Positions 35,078 through 47,300 of a stretch of DNA of 64,000 nucleotides are shown piece after piece (the first letter of the stretch is position 1; every line of letters begins with the position of its first letter). The position numbers were made by a program, and so were the translations under genes. The notes below the pieces were generated by a model. That model saw only the letters and a program-made list of their open reading frames with translations, searched no databases and was not told the DNA's origin. Location: the NCBI GenBank assembly GCA_008828725.1, contig MEHQ01002596.1, positions 1,078,601 to 1,142,600 of the forward strand. Direction: 5' to 3'. This DNA comes from Saccharina japonica. Lineage: Eukaryota; Sar; Phaeophyceae; Laminariales; Laminariaceae.

Positions 35078-35100
35078 ACCCTAACCCTAACCTTAGCCCT
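35078..35100. repeat. Interstitial telomere-like repeat
   Basis: CCCTACCCTAACCCTAACC: three units of the TTAGGG complement, about 90 bp upstream of the VPS29 start codon. Confidence 0.7.
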
Positions 35101-35525
35101 AAGGTCGTGTGCGAAGCAGACTGCTGTTTTACCTTGGCATTTGCTGATGTCTCAAACAGTATTATTAATAGTTCGACATGTCTCATTCAGGAGAAATCGC
35201 CAAAACCTCAAAATCGCGTGCAGTTGTTCGTACTGCTGCGCTGCAGCTATATACCAGTAGTACATACATAGTATACCAGGTTTCGTACGTATGATACCTG
35301 ATACCTGGTGTTATACGAAGTATCTTACATACCAGGTGCAAGTACGTGTTTGTGATTGCAATCCTCGTGATGCCAGGTGCTGGTGTGCGGTTGGTACCGG
35401 TATGCACGATAGAGTTATACGTACGTATCGATAACAGTTATGTTACGCAATACTTCACGTGAAACATACCGAACACCAACAAAACAACACCGATGCATCC
35501 CGGTGCCCTGAAGGTGCCGGGTATA

Positions 35526-35712
35526 CAGTACAGGACACCTAATAAGAAACAGGAAATCTGGTTCAGGCTGGATTTCTTATTCGAGATCGTAGGGTGCTTT
35601 CTACACAAATTTCAAGATAACGACTCCCGAATTTCTCATTTTACTCGAAATATCAGCCTGGTTTTCTTATTAGCCTGTTTCTTACTGTTAATGGTAGGTG
35701 TTCTGTACTTTT
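35526..35712. mobile_element. MITE with AGTACAGRACACCTA inverted ends
   Basis: Left end AGTACAGGACACCTA and inverted right end AGTACAGAACACCTA enclose about 155 bp with AAGAAACAGGAAATCTGG and CAGGCTGGATTTCTTAT. Related to 24000-24187. Superfamily not assigned. Confidence 0.7.
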
Positions 35713-35744
35713 TTCTCCTACTTTTTTTCTTCTTTTTTTTCCAT

Positions 35745-35905
35745 CCCATTTAGTAATTTCGCCCTTTCTTTCTCTCTCCTCCCTATTAAATACTCGTAGT
35801 CGTAACTCAGGTCCGGGGTCACAAAGTAGGCTCCTCTCCCTCCTCCCCCACTACCTACGTACGGTTCTTGCCTTGCATTTTTATCGCGAGAGGACTTCAG
35901 CTGGA
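35745..35905 (-). mobile_element. SINE-like repeat, inverted copy
   Basis: Read on the minus strand it shows CTCGCGATAAAAATGCAAGG, AGCCTACTTTGTGACC, CCTGAGTTACGACTA and the end AAATGGGATGGAA, as in the copies at 11390 and 48485. Confidence 0.7.
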
Positions 35906-36766
35906 TCGAAAAAAAAAACTGAGGCAGTCGGCATAGCGATGGCTGAGCAGGCGCAAATGCGGAAGGCAGGGATAACGAGGCTGCAAGGGGTGCCCCCTTG
36001 TATGCAGCCCCTATGTACGAGTGCGTATAATACAGGCATGCTGTGGATGCGGAGTAACCCCAAAACCAACTGCGACACTGCGACAGAGATGCCGCCGCGG
36101 AACAACCAAGCAAGTGGACAAAGTACAGCAGTGCCGCACGCCGCCATACTTCCAACAAGCAATCCAAGCAACCCTTCTGGCGCGAGGATACGTGCATAGG
36201 ACAGGCCGGCAGTGGGAACAAGCGCCAACGCTCGGCTCAGTTCAAGCAGACGTATATAGAAGCCTTGAACCTACAAACAGTGATCATGGTTTAGTGGGGT
36301 GGTACATTGAGTACCCGGCAGCAGTAAGCAGTACTCAGCAGTACGTTCGATCAGTATATACGAGTGCAGACGCTCTCGTTTTCGAGTACGTCCTAGAAAT
36401 CCCCCCACTGCACGCCAACCTAATGAGGGTTAGGGCTTTCACCTGGAAGAGCTCCTAGGTACAACAAAGTCCACCAGATGATGAGGTGCTGGGCGGGAAG
36501 GGCTCACTGGGGAACGTTTGTGGGTCGTGAAATCTGCTCTGTGTTGCACCTCGTTAGCTCGTGCACTCCCAAGAATTGAACAATGGGAGTTCGCAGGAAA
36601 ATAAAAGCGTGATGGATGCGGGACCTGCTCAACAAGACATCTACGTAGATCTTGTGTGTTCTTTGTTGTTGTGTTGTTGTGCGCGCTTTTGGTTGGGTTG
36701 CCGTGGATGTTGCCACCTGCGTAAGGCGCATCAAGCACCAACACAAACGGAAACGTGCATCGATCT

Positions 36767-37445
36767 GCAGACTGTCCGAAGCTCACACGCAACTGGAGAG
36801 GCATGCAGACGCTGTTTCTCTCGGACTGTTTTTTCCTCCTCAGCTGCACGGTATCCAACTGGCCGTTTCGCGCGCACACACACCAACCACAGCAGGATCC
36901 AAAATAAAACGGCCGCCAAGATCGCTCGAGTGCTCGTGTTCTCGAGCTACCAGCGCCTCGTCTCGTATGTACAAAACCCGGCCACATTATGTGTCAGCAT
37001 GTCGGCAATGCATACATACGTTCCATCATGAAGGTATTCGTATTTGATCCTGAAAAAATGTATCATGCGTGGCGTTGACTTGTTGGGTTCAAAGCAATAA
37101 TTGTCACCGTCCAGTCCTACTGTACATACAGTTCGTTGTACCTCGAGCAAGATGGACCAAATACCAACAAACACGGGACAATACGTTGACATGCAGACTG
37201 TCCGAAGGCCACGCGCAACTAGAGAGCCATGTAGTGGTGATTGCGCTGTTTCTCTCGTTCAGCCGTAACTCGTTTTTGCCTCCTCAGCAGCTGCTGCACC
37301 GTATTATCCAACCAACTGTTCGTTTCGCGCGCACAACTACTGCGAGCAAAAATATAACGGCCACCACAATAAGATCGCTCGTCGTGTTATTTTCTATTTT
37401 CTTGTTGCCAGAGCGCCTCGTCTCTTTTGTACAAAGCCCGGAAAC
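36767..37445. repeat. Direct repeat pair of about 230-250 bp
   Basis: Units at 36767-36990 and 37193-37445 share TGCAGACTGTCCGAAG, CTGTTTCTCTCG, TTTCGCGCGCACA and GCGCCTCGTCTC in order. Diverged; no gene assigned. Confidence 0.65.
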
Positions 37446-37674
37446 AATCGTTGCCAGCATACAGAGTTTACAGCAGTATACCGACAGTGCGTATGCTCGA
37501 TACGACGCATCCTATGTGCAGGAGCATCCTGCATTTTGTTTTGTGCAGGATGCCGACATTAATGGGCGAGGCTGGCCTTTTGGGCTGCATGTTTTGTTTT
37601 GGAAAAACGCCATCAAAACACGCGGCGGAGCCGCATGGCTGCCCTTGCCGACCTCGTGCCCCCCAAAGGGTTGG

Positions 37675-37702
37675 GGTTCGGGTTCGGGTTCGGGTTAGGG
37701 GT
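37675..37702. repeat. GGGTTCGGGTTAGGG telomere-like run
   Basis: A short run of TTCGGG units leading into TTAGGGG, possibly a degenerate interstitial telomeric repeat. Confidence 0.5.
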
Positions 37703-39635
37703 ATGTCTGGGGTTGGCTCGGTCTGGGTCGACGGGCGAGGTAGAAATTGACCACACACAACCTGCACAAAACTTTTTGCAGGATGCTCCTGCACAAGCGC
37801 ACGCCGCTCGATACCTATGTTTGCCCACCAACCACTGCCGGTACTTGTTACATAAAATATATGTACTACGGTGGGGTACAACAAAGCTCAGGGTGTTTTT
37901 TTTGGCGCGCAGAGCCTCGTTCTGACACAGAGATCTTTGACACTTTATTCCTGCATGAGAAAATTTCGGGTGGGCATGTTGACCCTATCATGATAGTTTT
38001 ATAGTTTTCATGCCACGAGCGCGTGGCGTGGGTTGGCGACGGCAGACTAAATTTGCGTTGATTGGAGGCGTTGGTTGCCTTGAAAGCCTAGCGCAAGGAG
38101 AGGAGGCTCTTCTCGTAGTTGTGATTTCACCATTTTTCGTTGAAAGTAAGAAGTCTGGAAGTCATTCGGGCAGTATGTATGTCACGACACATGCTTGACA
38201 ACAAAGTGTCCTAAATTAGCCCCTCGTTTTATTTACGTCCTTGTGTATCGCAGTCTGCAAACACTTGATTGTTGAGATGCGTATGCTTTGGTGTCTCTTC
38301 TTCGTGATAGTATATGGAACCGGTCGGGAATTGGTCACCATGCATGGTCCAAAAAAATGACGTTGTACGCTTCAAGAAATCGGCTTTTAAACAATTTTGT
38401 AAAAAATCGGCTTCAGCCAACTCGAAACGGGTTCTTGAAAAAAAAAACGCTGTCAAAATTAGAAATTCGTACTCGTATTCGCCTGTAATTGTGTTGCTTA
38501 ACACAAACCCTAGGCACAATCTACTACCGCCGGGAGTCGCAGACAGTTATCTTCTGGCCGCGCGGTGGGGTGGGGGGGCGGTGTCTAGAGTCTCTGACAC
38601 GCTCGAGCCTAGGGATGCCAAGCGTGACAAAGTTGACGTATTGGGCAGCACGCGGGACATATAATAATACGTGGTGTGGAGAAGTTATACCAGTGGGAAA
38701 TGCATGGAGGGCATATATTTACAGGCCATGAAGAAGGGTGGCGCTTAACCGAAAGAATATCTCCATCAGGACCAGTCCACGTTGCTTGCTACAGCAGACA
38801 GAGCCTGGCACACCACGCTTGCTTCAAGCCGCAAATATCCACAGAATAAGCAGAGGCCGGAAAGCAAACTTGGTTCAGCGGTGACTAACATGCGTGGAAA
38901 TCGCTCGAGGTCCGTGCCTACCAGGTACTTGGTATACAAAATTGGGCTTGGCATCGGTCGGGACCCATCCTCTTCACTGCTACTATTTTCGCGTGACCAC
39001 GTGACCACATGTCGAAGGTGCTTTGTCGACACCTGTGCGAAGGCTTCAACCTGTCATCACTCGCCAACACAGACGCCGGCACGTATATACGTATTGGCGA
39101 AAAAGCGCACACCCCGTGCTGGTGCTGTTATCTTTTATATATATCGTCGTGAAAGCTTAAGGTTAACAACTTTTTATCAAAACTCATTACCGTGCACGGG
39201 ATGCCGAACACAAAACTCACGCGGGCCACTCGCGCCAACCTAGGGGACCCAAAACAGCCGAACAATACCTCATCTTCATCTCGACCCCCCAATGCAAGTA
39301 TCGCTTGTCTTACACCTACAATAACAGCCGGTGCTACTAGAAGCAAACACCAGCGCGCGTTTTAATCAACATCTGTTCGAGCCAATTTGCATAGAACGAC
39401 GCAATCAACCAACCAAGTGTGGAAAAATAAGGCGTTGGAGCCGGGACCCCTTTGGCTTAAACGCCAGCACTCCAGCCCGTCTTCGCTATTCGTATTAATA
39501 ATATGACCTCCAAACGCTCACGACCTCAATCACCCATTCTCCCCCCCAACAAGACTTTAGAACTGCACCCACGGTTTTGGGTACGAAGTACTTGGAAATA
39601 GAGTGGGATACTATCTGTACCAGCGAAAGGATTGA

Positions 39636-41257
39636 CTAAGCCATAGCCACGTTCGTCATCTCGACGATGAGGGTTTTCACATCCTTACGGTCTTCGGCCG
39701 GCCGGGGGAAGGGGAGTCTGAGCTTGCCCGACTGGCCGTCGTTCATGCCAACGAGCACGTACATGCCAAGCCTGTCCACAGCAGTAATCTGGGCCGATGC
39801 TATCTGTACAGGTTCAAGCAGGCGCCGGTGGGGTCGCAGGGGGGGGGGGTGTACTTCATATTCATGCATGGCCGTAGTCGTATGACGGGGGGAGGGCGCA
39901 AACGGCAAGCCGGGTGTAACCGAGGGGATTTGCACAGCCGTTTCATCTCGACACCAGCGGAGGTCGGGCGGACAATAAACACCCCCAGAACAGCACCTAC
40001 AGTATGTACCGACATACAAGGACTTGTTATTATATTCATCGTATGTAATTCAAAAGTTCCTTATACTTCGCGAAGTATTATGTAAAGGGACAGAACAGAG
40101 GAGTACACTGTATGATATGTCTTGTGCTAGACGGTCCACGCGTCCTCCAAGCCAAAGGGCCCAACCTATACGAATGAGCCTACCACATACCAGGTACCAT
40201 ATACCCGTAGGCTTCAACCTTTTGATAAATGCACCCCGACTTTAGGGGAAAAACTACTTGGAGTTAGTGCTGGGGGACAAACCACTTGGGGTTAGCGTAG
40301 GAGGAAAATACTTGAGGTTAGTGTAGGGGGGAAACTACTTGGGGCTAGTGTAGGGGAAAATACTACTTGGGGTTAGTGTAAAGGGTACAACTACTTGGAT
40401 TTAGTGTAGGGGGGAAACTTCTTGGGGTTAATCAATGGGGAAAAACTACTTAAAAAAAGTGTAGGGGGGAAACTACTTGAAATTGGTGTTGGAGACAAAC
40501 TACTTGTAGTTACCCGACGTGTAGAGTACTGTTTGCAACAGGTGGACCACCCCAGCGATAGCGCTCTACACTATATAGAAACGTCTCGTTTTCGAGGAAG
40601 CAGGGCGAAAACGGGGGGAAAAAACGTACAGTTATATACGCACGCCACCTGCAGTGCTATTCGCTGCCTACAGTATCCTATTCAAGCCCACAAGGGAGTA
40701 GGGACGAAAAAATGCAAGACACACGGCACCCACAAACAAATCCGAAAAGCGTACCGCCCCACGCGTGATGTCCCATGGGTCGCGTCGACCTTTTCACTCA
40801 TCGGACAGATCACCGATCCCCACCTCATGATCTAGATCTTTCACGGCAGATGTATTCCCGAGCTGTATCATCTACATGACCTAGCTCATGCTGCCGGGTG
40901 GGAGCGGTGTAATCTGCACTATTGTAGTAGCAGCCACATGCTTCCTTGATTCGATCTGCATTCATACAGATCCTGCACAATACATCACAACGGGCAGGTC
41001 AGGATCTAGATGAGCTATTAATAGATGATCTACATCTACGTAGATCGTGATCTGTCCTATGTCCTATATATGTGTGACCTTTTTTTACTCCTCCCTCACC
41101 TCTACCCCGCCCGTGACGTAGTGCTCGATCATGGCCTTGGTCGTTTCCGAGTGGTCGTCGTTCATGTGCTGCAGGATAGGGGCTGAAAACTGCGCCACGG
41201 CGTCGGGCGATGTGGACAGATACTCTGCAAGGCAGACAACGCGCAAAAACAGGTATA

Positions 41258-41308
<51 letters not shown>

Positions 41309-44300
41309 CCAAGGGCAAAAGTCGTGAGCCAAGCATGCGATATTTCGACCGCGAGCCCGATGTCAACAGCAGGGCCAGCGAACCACGACGTTCAGACATG
41401 CCTTCCACCAAGTCAAGTTGCGCCTACACGACCACGGCCAGCAGTGCCTACGCGTTGAGAGGGAGTAGACTCGAGGGGGGGGGGGCGTACTCATTTGTTG
41501 TTTGCCTTGGTCATTTGACCATTGTCCACGCATCCCTTTCGAGACGGAGCACCGTTCCTACTCCTAATAGAGACACCTCCAACATTTGGGCGCTCATTAC
41601 GTTGTTTCCATATATTACAAAGAAAAATGTTGCTAATCCTATCCCCTTCCTGTTTCGCCGCCTGTGGCCACCATTTATCTCCTAAGATAGCGATCGTTGA
41701 TTCGGGCGGGGGGGGGGGACTCAATAAATCGACCTTCGTTGTGCATGGAGCATCGGAGAGCTTTGATTACCGTCTTGGGACTCTTTACCAGCCAGGACAC
41801 TTTAAACCAGTCCGGGAAACAGCGAGTCAACGCCAACGGCGCCTCGCAACTCCCTCGATGCTGGGCCTTTCCTGCGTTAAAACCCCTTTAGAGCTCTACC
41901 CGCATTTGCGGGGACAAACGTACTTGGAATTAGTGTGGTATCGTTGTTGCAGCATCAATAGTACAAGCGTTAACGCCCGCGTGGGGAAGGGGGGATGAAC
42001 TCATGCCATGCATGGCCGTAGTCGTACGACCGTAGACCATCTCATCCATACAATGCTGGAACGGCACACATCGGGTTTTCACCGACCAGGCAGACATTGC
42101 CTCCCTCAAGCGAGAAGCACCGTGAGGCCGACCAGGCAGACATTGCTTGCACCAAGCGCGGAGCGCCGTGAGGTGTTGGAGAGGGGTGTACTTCATTTTC
42201 ATGCATGGCCGTAGTTGGAGAGGGGGGGGGTAGATCAGAGGGGTGTACTCATCTCGTGCATGGCCGCGGTCGTATGAACATAGATCCTCGCATCCCTACG
42301 ATGCCGGGACGGAGCACGTTGGGTTTTCACCAACCAGGCTACGGGGGGGGTGGGGGGCGTTCGTTTCTGGTTAATCTGGATGCCATGCAGCATTTACCGT
42401 CAGGCTGAATGTCCCCCGCCATCGCGAAGCCTCCGACGAAGCGCATCGCCTTGATGGTGTCCATGCGCATCAGACTGAAATCGCCAAAGTCCACCCAGTA
42501 CGCGTTGGGGTGCTTCTTCTTGTACATCTCGCGAACGCTGGGAAGGTCTTCTTCCGGTACCTGGTTTCCCCCGGTAGGGTCACAAAAGGAAACCAAGGCG
42601 GGATGGGGGGGGGGGGGCGTCGTACTCATTTGTTGCTTGCCTTAGTCATTTGACCATTGACGACGAACCCCTTTCGAGACGGGGCACCGGGGGGGTTCGT
42701 TCCTGCCGAGCAAAAATGCTCGCAGTGCTTTTGGCGCAAGGGGCATCCACCAGCGCCCGCATGGGCGCAGGCTGGAGCACCGCGACAACTACCCCGACAG
42801 GCATTGGTTTAGACACGCTTGGGGCGCTTGCCTGCGGTGCAGCATCCGCGCGCTTGCGTCACTATGGTTATCGTTGGGGTCTGTGGCAGAACGCACCTTG
42901 TTTACGTCTCCGACCAGGCTCACACGACCGTCAGCCGCCCCCTGTGGCGGCAAACAAATCGATTCGATAAAATAGAGAGAACGGGGGAGAGGGTGTGGAG
43001 GGTTATGCCTTGGTAACACGGTTACCAATCGCGTGAAGGGAGGTGCGAGTTCTAAAGCGTCGCGGAAATTACGTGCCGGCGGAAGATAATCATCCAATAA
43101 TTCCATCCTTAACCCAAGCATTCTCAATAGACGCGAGCATCTTCTGCAGTTCTCCCGTGGTTCGACCCTTCACAAGTGTCCACCGACCACTCGACTCCCC
43201 TTCGAGGTCAAAATATGAGCAGCATCTCCAATATTTAAGCCACACTTGTACTTCGGGAGCGGTACCGCTCACACCGCAGCCAGCGGCGTGGCACCAAAAT
43301 GGTAGCGGGCGTGAGCATCGTGCTGGTGCCAAACATGTCTTCGCCCTGCCGCGCTGCTGCTTGCATCTACCGAGTCAACCCTCAAAAGCTTTACAATCCC
43401 CTACCTGGTGTGACACACGCTACGGTAGGGATGCACCATGTTACAGATTGTCCTGAGGCTTCCTCACTTGACGCGTTTTGTGTATACGTCACCCGAAAAC
43501 GCCTTTTTCAAGAACTAGTATTCGCTTAATCTTTTGACCCGATGGGCAATTCCATGGCCTGGGTTTACATCGAAAAATATCTCAATACGGCATGCCTTAT
43601 TCGGTAATATGCCATGCGTTATTCGGTGTTCAGGCATGTCTTATGAAGTATTAAGGTATTTCTTATTCGGCATTAGGGCATGCCTTACTCGGTAATAAGG
43701 CATGCCTTATTCTTTAGTAAGTCATGCTCTATTCGGCATTAAAGGAATGCCTTACTGGTAAGTTCCCGAGTTGAGAAGCCCCATCAGTCACAAATATTAG
43801 TATTTGCCTCAGAACGCAAAAAAACAATGCTACTTCGTATGTACGTGCCCTCACCGTAGCACGCATCGTGTGTGTGTGCTACGGCATCCGCCACGCGAAC
43901 GGCAGAATGCCGGCGTGACCACCATGTCGACGCAGTCCGGGGTCAAAGGGGCTACGGCGATTGTGACTACGACTGCGCATGATAAAACCATTTGTTTTTT
44001 GGAACTCTCCCGGACGAAGCCACCACCGGTGCGCAACGCGCGAAGCAATACGATGACTCAGAACACTAAAAAGTAAGACGAGTGTATTTTTATGTGAATG
44101 TGATTGCCGAAATTCCAGATTTGCTACGTACGGCAATGCCTTATGCTCACGAGTGCACTTTGTAAATCTCGTTTCCGACGTGTGCTTGTCCATCTACACG
44201 ATGATCACTCTAGGCACTGCCGACCAGGGGGGGCGGGGGCGGCCACGATCACGCTTTCGAGACATGTACGTACACATGCAACTATCTCCTTACCAACAAA

Positions 44301-47300
44301 CACACAAAAAAAACTATATAGTAAACATATACAATCTCTAATTTTGCAACTCCGGTTGTTCACGGAGCGCGTCAATGAGACCTTCACGAACGAACATTTA
44401 CCTCTTCACCAACAAACACAATAAAAATACTCGTATGACTTCTATATGCCATCTCTCGTTTTGCAACTCCGGATTGTCCACGGGGCCCATCAGTTCCATT
44501 ACTTGTACCTTGAACGTGGCCGACGTGACAGTCAGGCTGACGCGCGAGTCGGCGGCTAGGTCCCCCGTGTGCGAGCTCATGGAGCTGAACGCGAATAGAG
44601 GCCGGCCTTTGTCATCAAGGGAAAATCCCACGACGGAGCCGCCGGGGTACCTTTCAAACAACAAAAAAAGAGTGAGCGGGGGGGGGGGGGGGTGTACTCA
44701 TGTTGTGCACGGCCGTAGTCATATGACCATAGACCCTCGCATCCCTACAATGCCGGGACGGAGCGCGTTGGGTTTTCACCAACCAGGCAGACATTGCTTG
44801 CACCAAGCGCGAAACGCCGTGGGGTATTGGGCGAGTCGCATGGAGGGTGAGCTGCATCCTGCTAAGAACCGCCTCTGAGGCGGACTTGCATATGGACGAC
44901 AGCTTCAATGAGTTAATTTAATTTCTGGTGTGGCCACTTCCGGAGACAGCAATGGGTTTTACTATGTAACTGCCTCGCGGACGCCTTACCATATTAACAC
45001 TACGTGGTACGACCATTCCCCTTGTGCGGAGCAAAGGTTCTCCACCCCGCACAAATGATCTACTCGACCGCCAGCTTTGGTGACCGCCAAAAAAAAAGAA
45101 CAAAAAAAAACGGCACCCTGGTTGTCTAGCTCACGCAGCGAGTGGCGTGTTTTACAGCGTCGTTGCCAACCGACGCCAACCCAACCTATAAACATATCAT
45201 ATATTTATAGGGGGGGCGGGGAGGGGGGGGGTGTTTTCCAAAACAAGAGAGGAGCGGCAGGGGGGGGGGGCTGTACTCGATAGTCATGCATGGCCGTAGT
45301 CGTATATTGAGAAGGACTCCGTGAGGATGGCGACGGGTCATCGGTCGGCGGTGATCGAGCGATGGACACGGGGCGGGGGGGGAACTGCACTGCGATCGGT
45401 TTTCGTTTCGTTTCAATAAAAATCAAACTCGCTAAAAAACGAAAGACAGAGCGGTTCAGAACGAATCAACTGTTAATAGCGGATGACACCGTTGTGCGCG
45501 TATGCTTTTATAGGGCTCTTGAAACACATTCGAACATTGGTAGTACGAGTAATATTTCGGCGAAATACTCATTCTACATCTTGGGGGAAATTTTGTGGTC
45601 CATCAACGCCCAACACAACGAACCGTCCAGAAAGCGCTCAGCCTTGCTGCGCACAAAATATCAGTGTATTCTGGGTATTTCGCCATCTCACCCCGCTACA
45701 AAGGACCTCAATAACTGAAGACCAGCGAGGTCTAACCCTTGCATTCTATGGCACCGTCGCTGTTCTCATGTCCTACGAGCCCGCACCGTAACACAGCCAG
45801 CGAGGTTTTTTCGCCCGAACAGTCGACACGTGATATACACGATCGGTGGCATCGTTCCGCTTGTGGAATCGCAGACAATATTGCCATTGGTCAATATCCC
45901 CATAAAAAACGCGCGGAAAAAGGCCACTGGCCCGCGGAAGCTGCCGCTGAGTCTATCGTCGCCGAGCGGCTGAACGCAACAGCTCGAGTTAGCTGCTAAC
46001 AGCGCCGCAGGCGCAACTCTACTCAGGCGTGCGAGCCATCAGCAACGGAATCAGCCCCTACATCAGTGTGCGTGTGTTTCTCTCACACGAACCGTTATTT
46101 CTACTCATCGCAGACATCAGCATCAACATCAATATGATAGTTGCAGGGGCATGTTTAGTAGGGTACATCCGCTGGGGTACCCGGATACCAAACCTCGTCG
46201 TTTTGGTCATACTCGGGTATGTACCCGGGTATCCCTCGGCTATGTACCCGGGTACCCTTGGGTCGTACCCTCGGGTACGTACCCGGGTACCCTTGAGTAT
46301 TTACCGGGTAGCCCCAGAGTATATACCCTACAAAAACACACCCTTGGATAGTTGCAGCCTCGGGTATGTACCCGGGTACCCTTGGGTATTTACCAGGGGT
46401 ACGCGCGGTAAAGGTCGGGACGGGAAAATGTGGTCGGGACGGGAACGGTACGGTACGGGAATGGGAAACCGTCAGATTTTTCGTTCCCGACCGCGATTTC
46501 CCGACCGGTACCATCGTCAGTTTCTGTTCCCGAGCTCTACCGTCCCGCGGTAATGGCCGTGTTCCCGTTCCCGACTGTTTCCCATCCCACTGTCTGTCCA
46601 TTCCCGACTATTCCCGTCCCGCTGTCCGCCCAGTCCCGATTATTCCCATCCCACTGTCATGTAAGTGATTCCCGTCCCATCCCGACCATGGGGCACAGCT
46701 TTTCTCATCCCGCATCTCACTATTGGGGCAGATATTCCCATTCCATTTACCGCCGATTTTTTCGTTTTCCCATCGCATGGCCATGGATGGATTCAAGTGC
46801 GTATACTGCATTTTTACTCGTATATATTTCCGAACTATAAAAACAAATCGTCTACGCGCGAATATATATTTCCTTTTTTCTTTATTTTTCCTCTCGTTTT
46901 TTTTTAATTCAAAATTTAAACACGAACTTAAAATTTGTATCAACCATTCAATCGGCCCCACTCACACCTCGCTATTTGAAATAATTAATAATAGTACGTA
47001 TAATAAATCGGTCGTACATTTGGGAAATTATTATGTCGAGAATAAAACCAAGAACACTCACACCACCACCCGGCCCAAAGACAAAACATGGCATCAAGCA
47101 TGGACGTTGTGGAGGTGGAGGATCCCGGCGGACCTGCTTCGGCCTCCAAGCAGCGCCAAAGCAATCAGCCCCGGTTCCTGCTCCTATTGGCACTGTTCTC
47201 GTGAATGTTATACTCGTACTCTAAGAAGACTTTTGATTATACCCTTTTCAGTCGTTGTCTCCAGCGTGTGTTCCCGACCGTGTTCCCAACAATTAATTCC

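Larger units (their letters stand above)
34991..39635. other. Intergenic region upstream of VPS29
   Basis: 4.6 kb separate the VPS29 start from the stop of the FMN-binding gene (same strand). It contains telomere-like words, a MITE, a SINE-like copy and a direct repeat pair, listed separately. ORFs such as those at 36439-36987 and 38782-39243 have no family resemblance or splice support. Confidence 0.5.

Noticed and set aside
36439-36987. 182-codon minus-strand ORF
   Set aside because: Lies on one unit of a diverged direct repeat pair; the other unit does not keep the frame.
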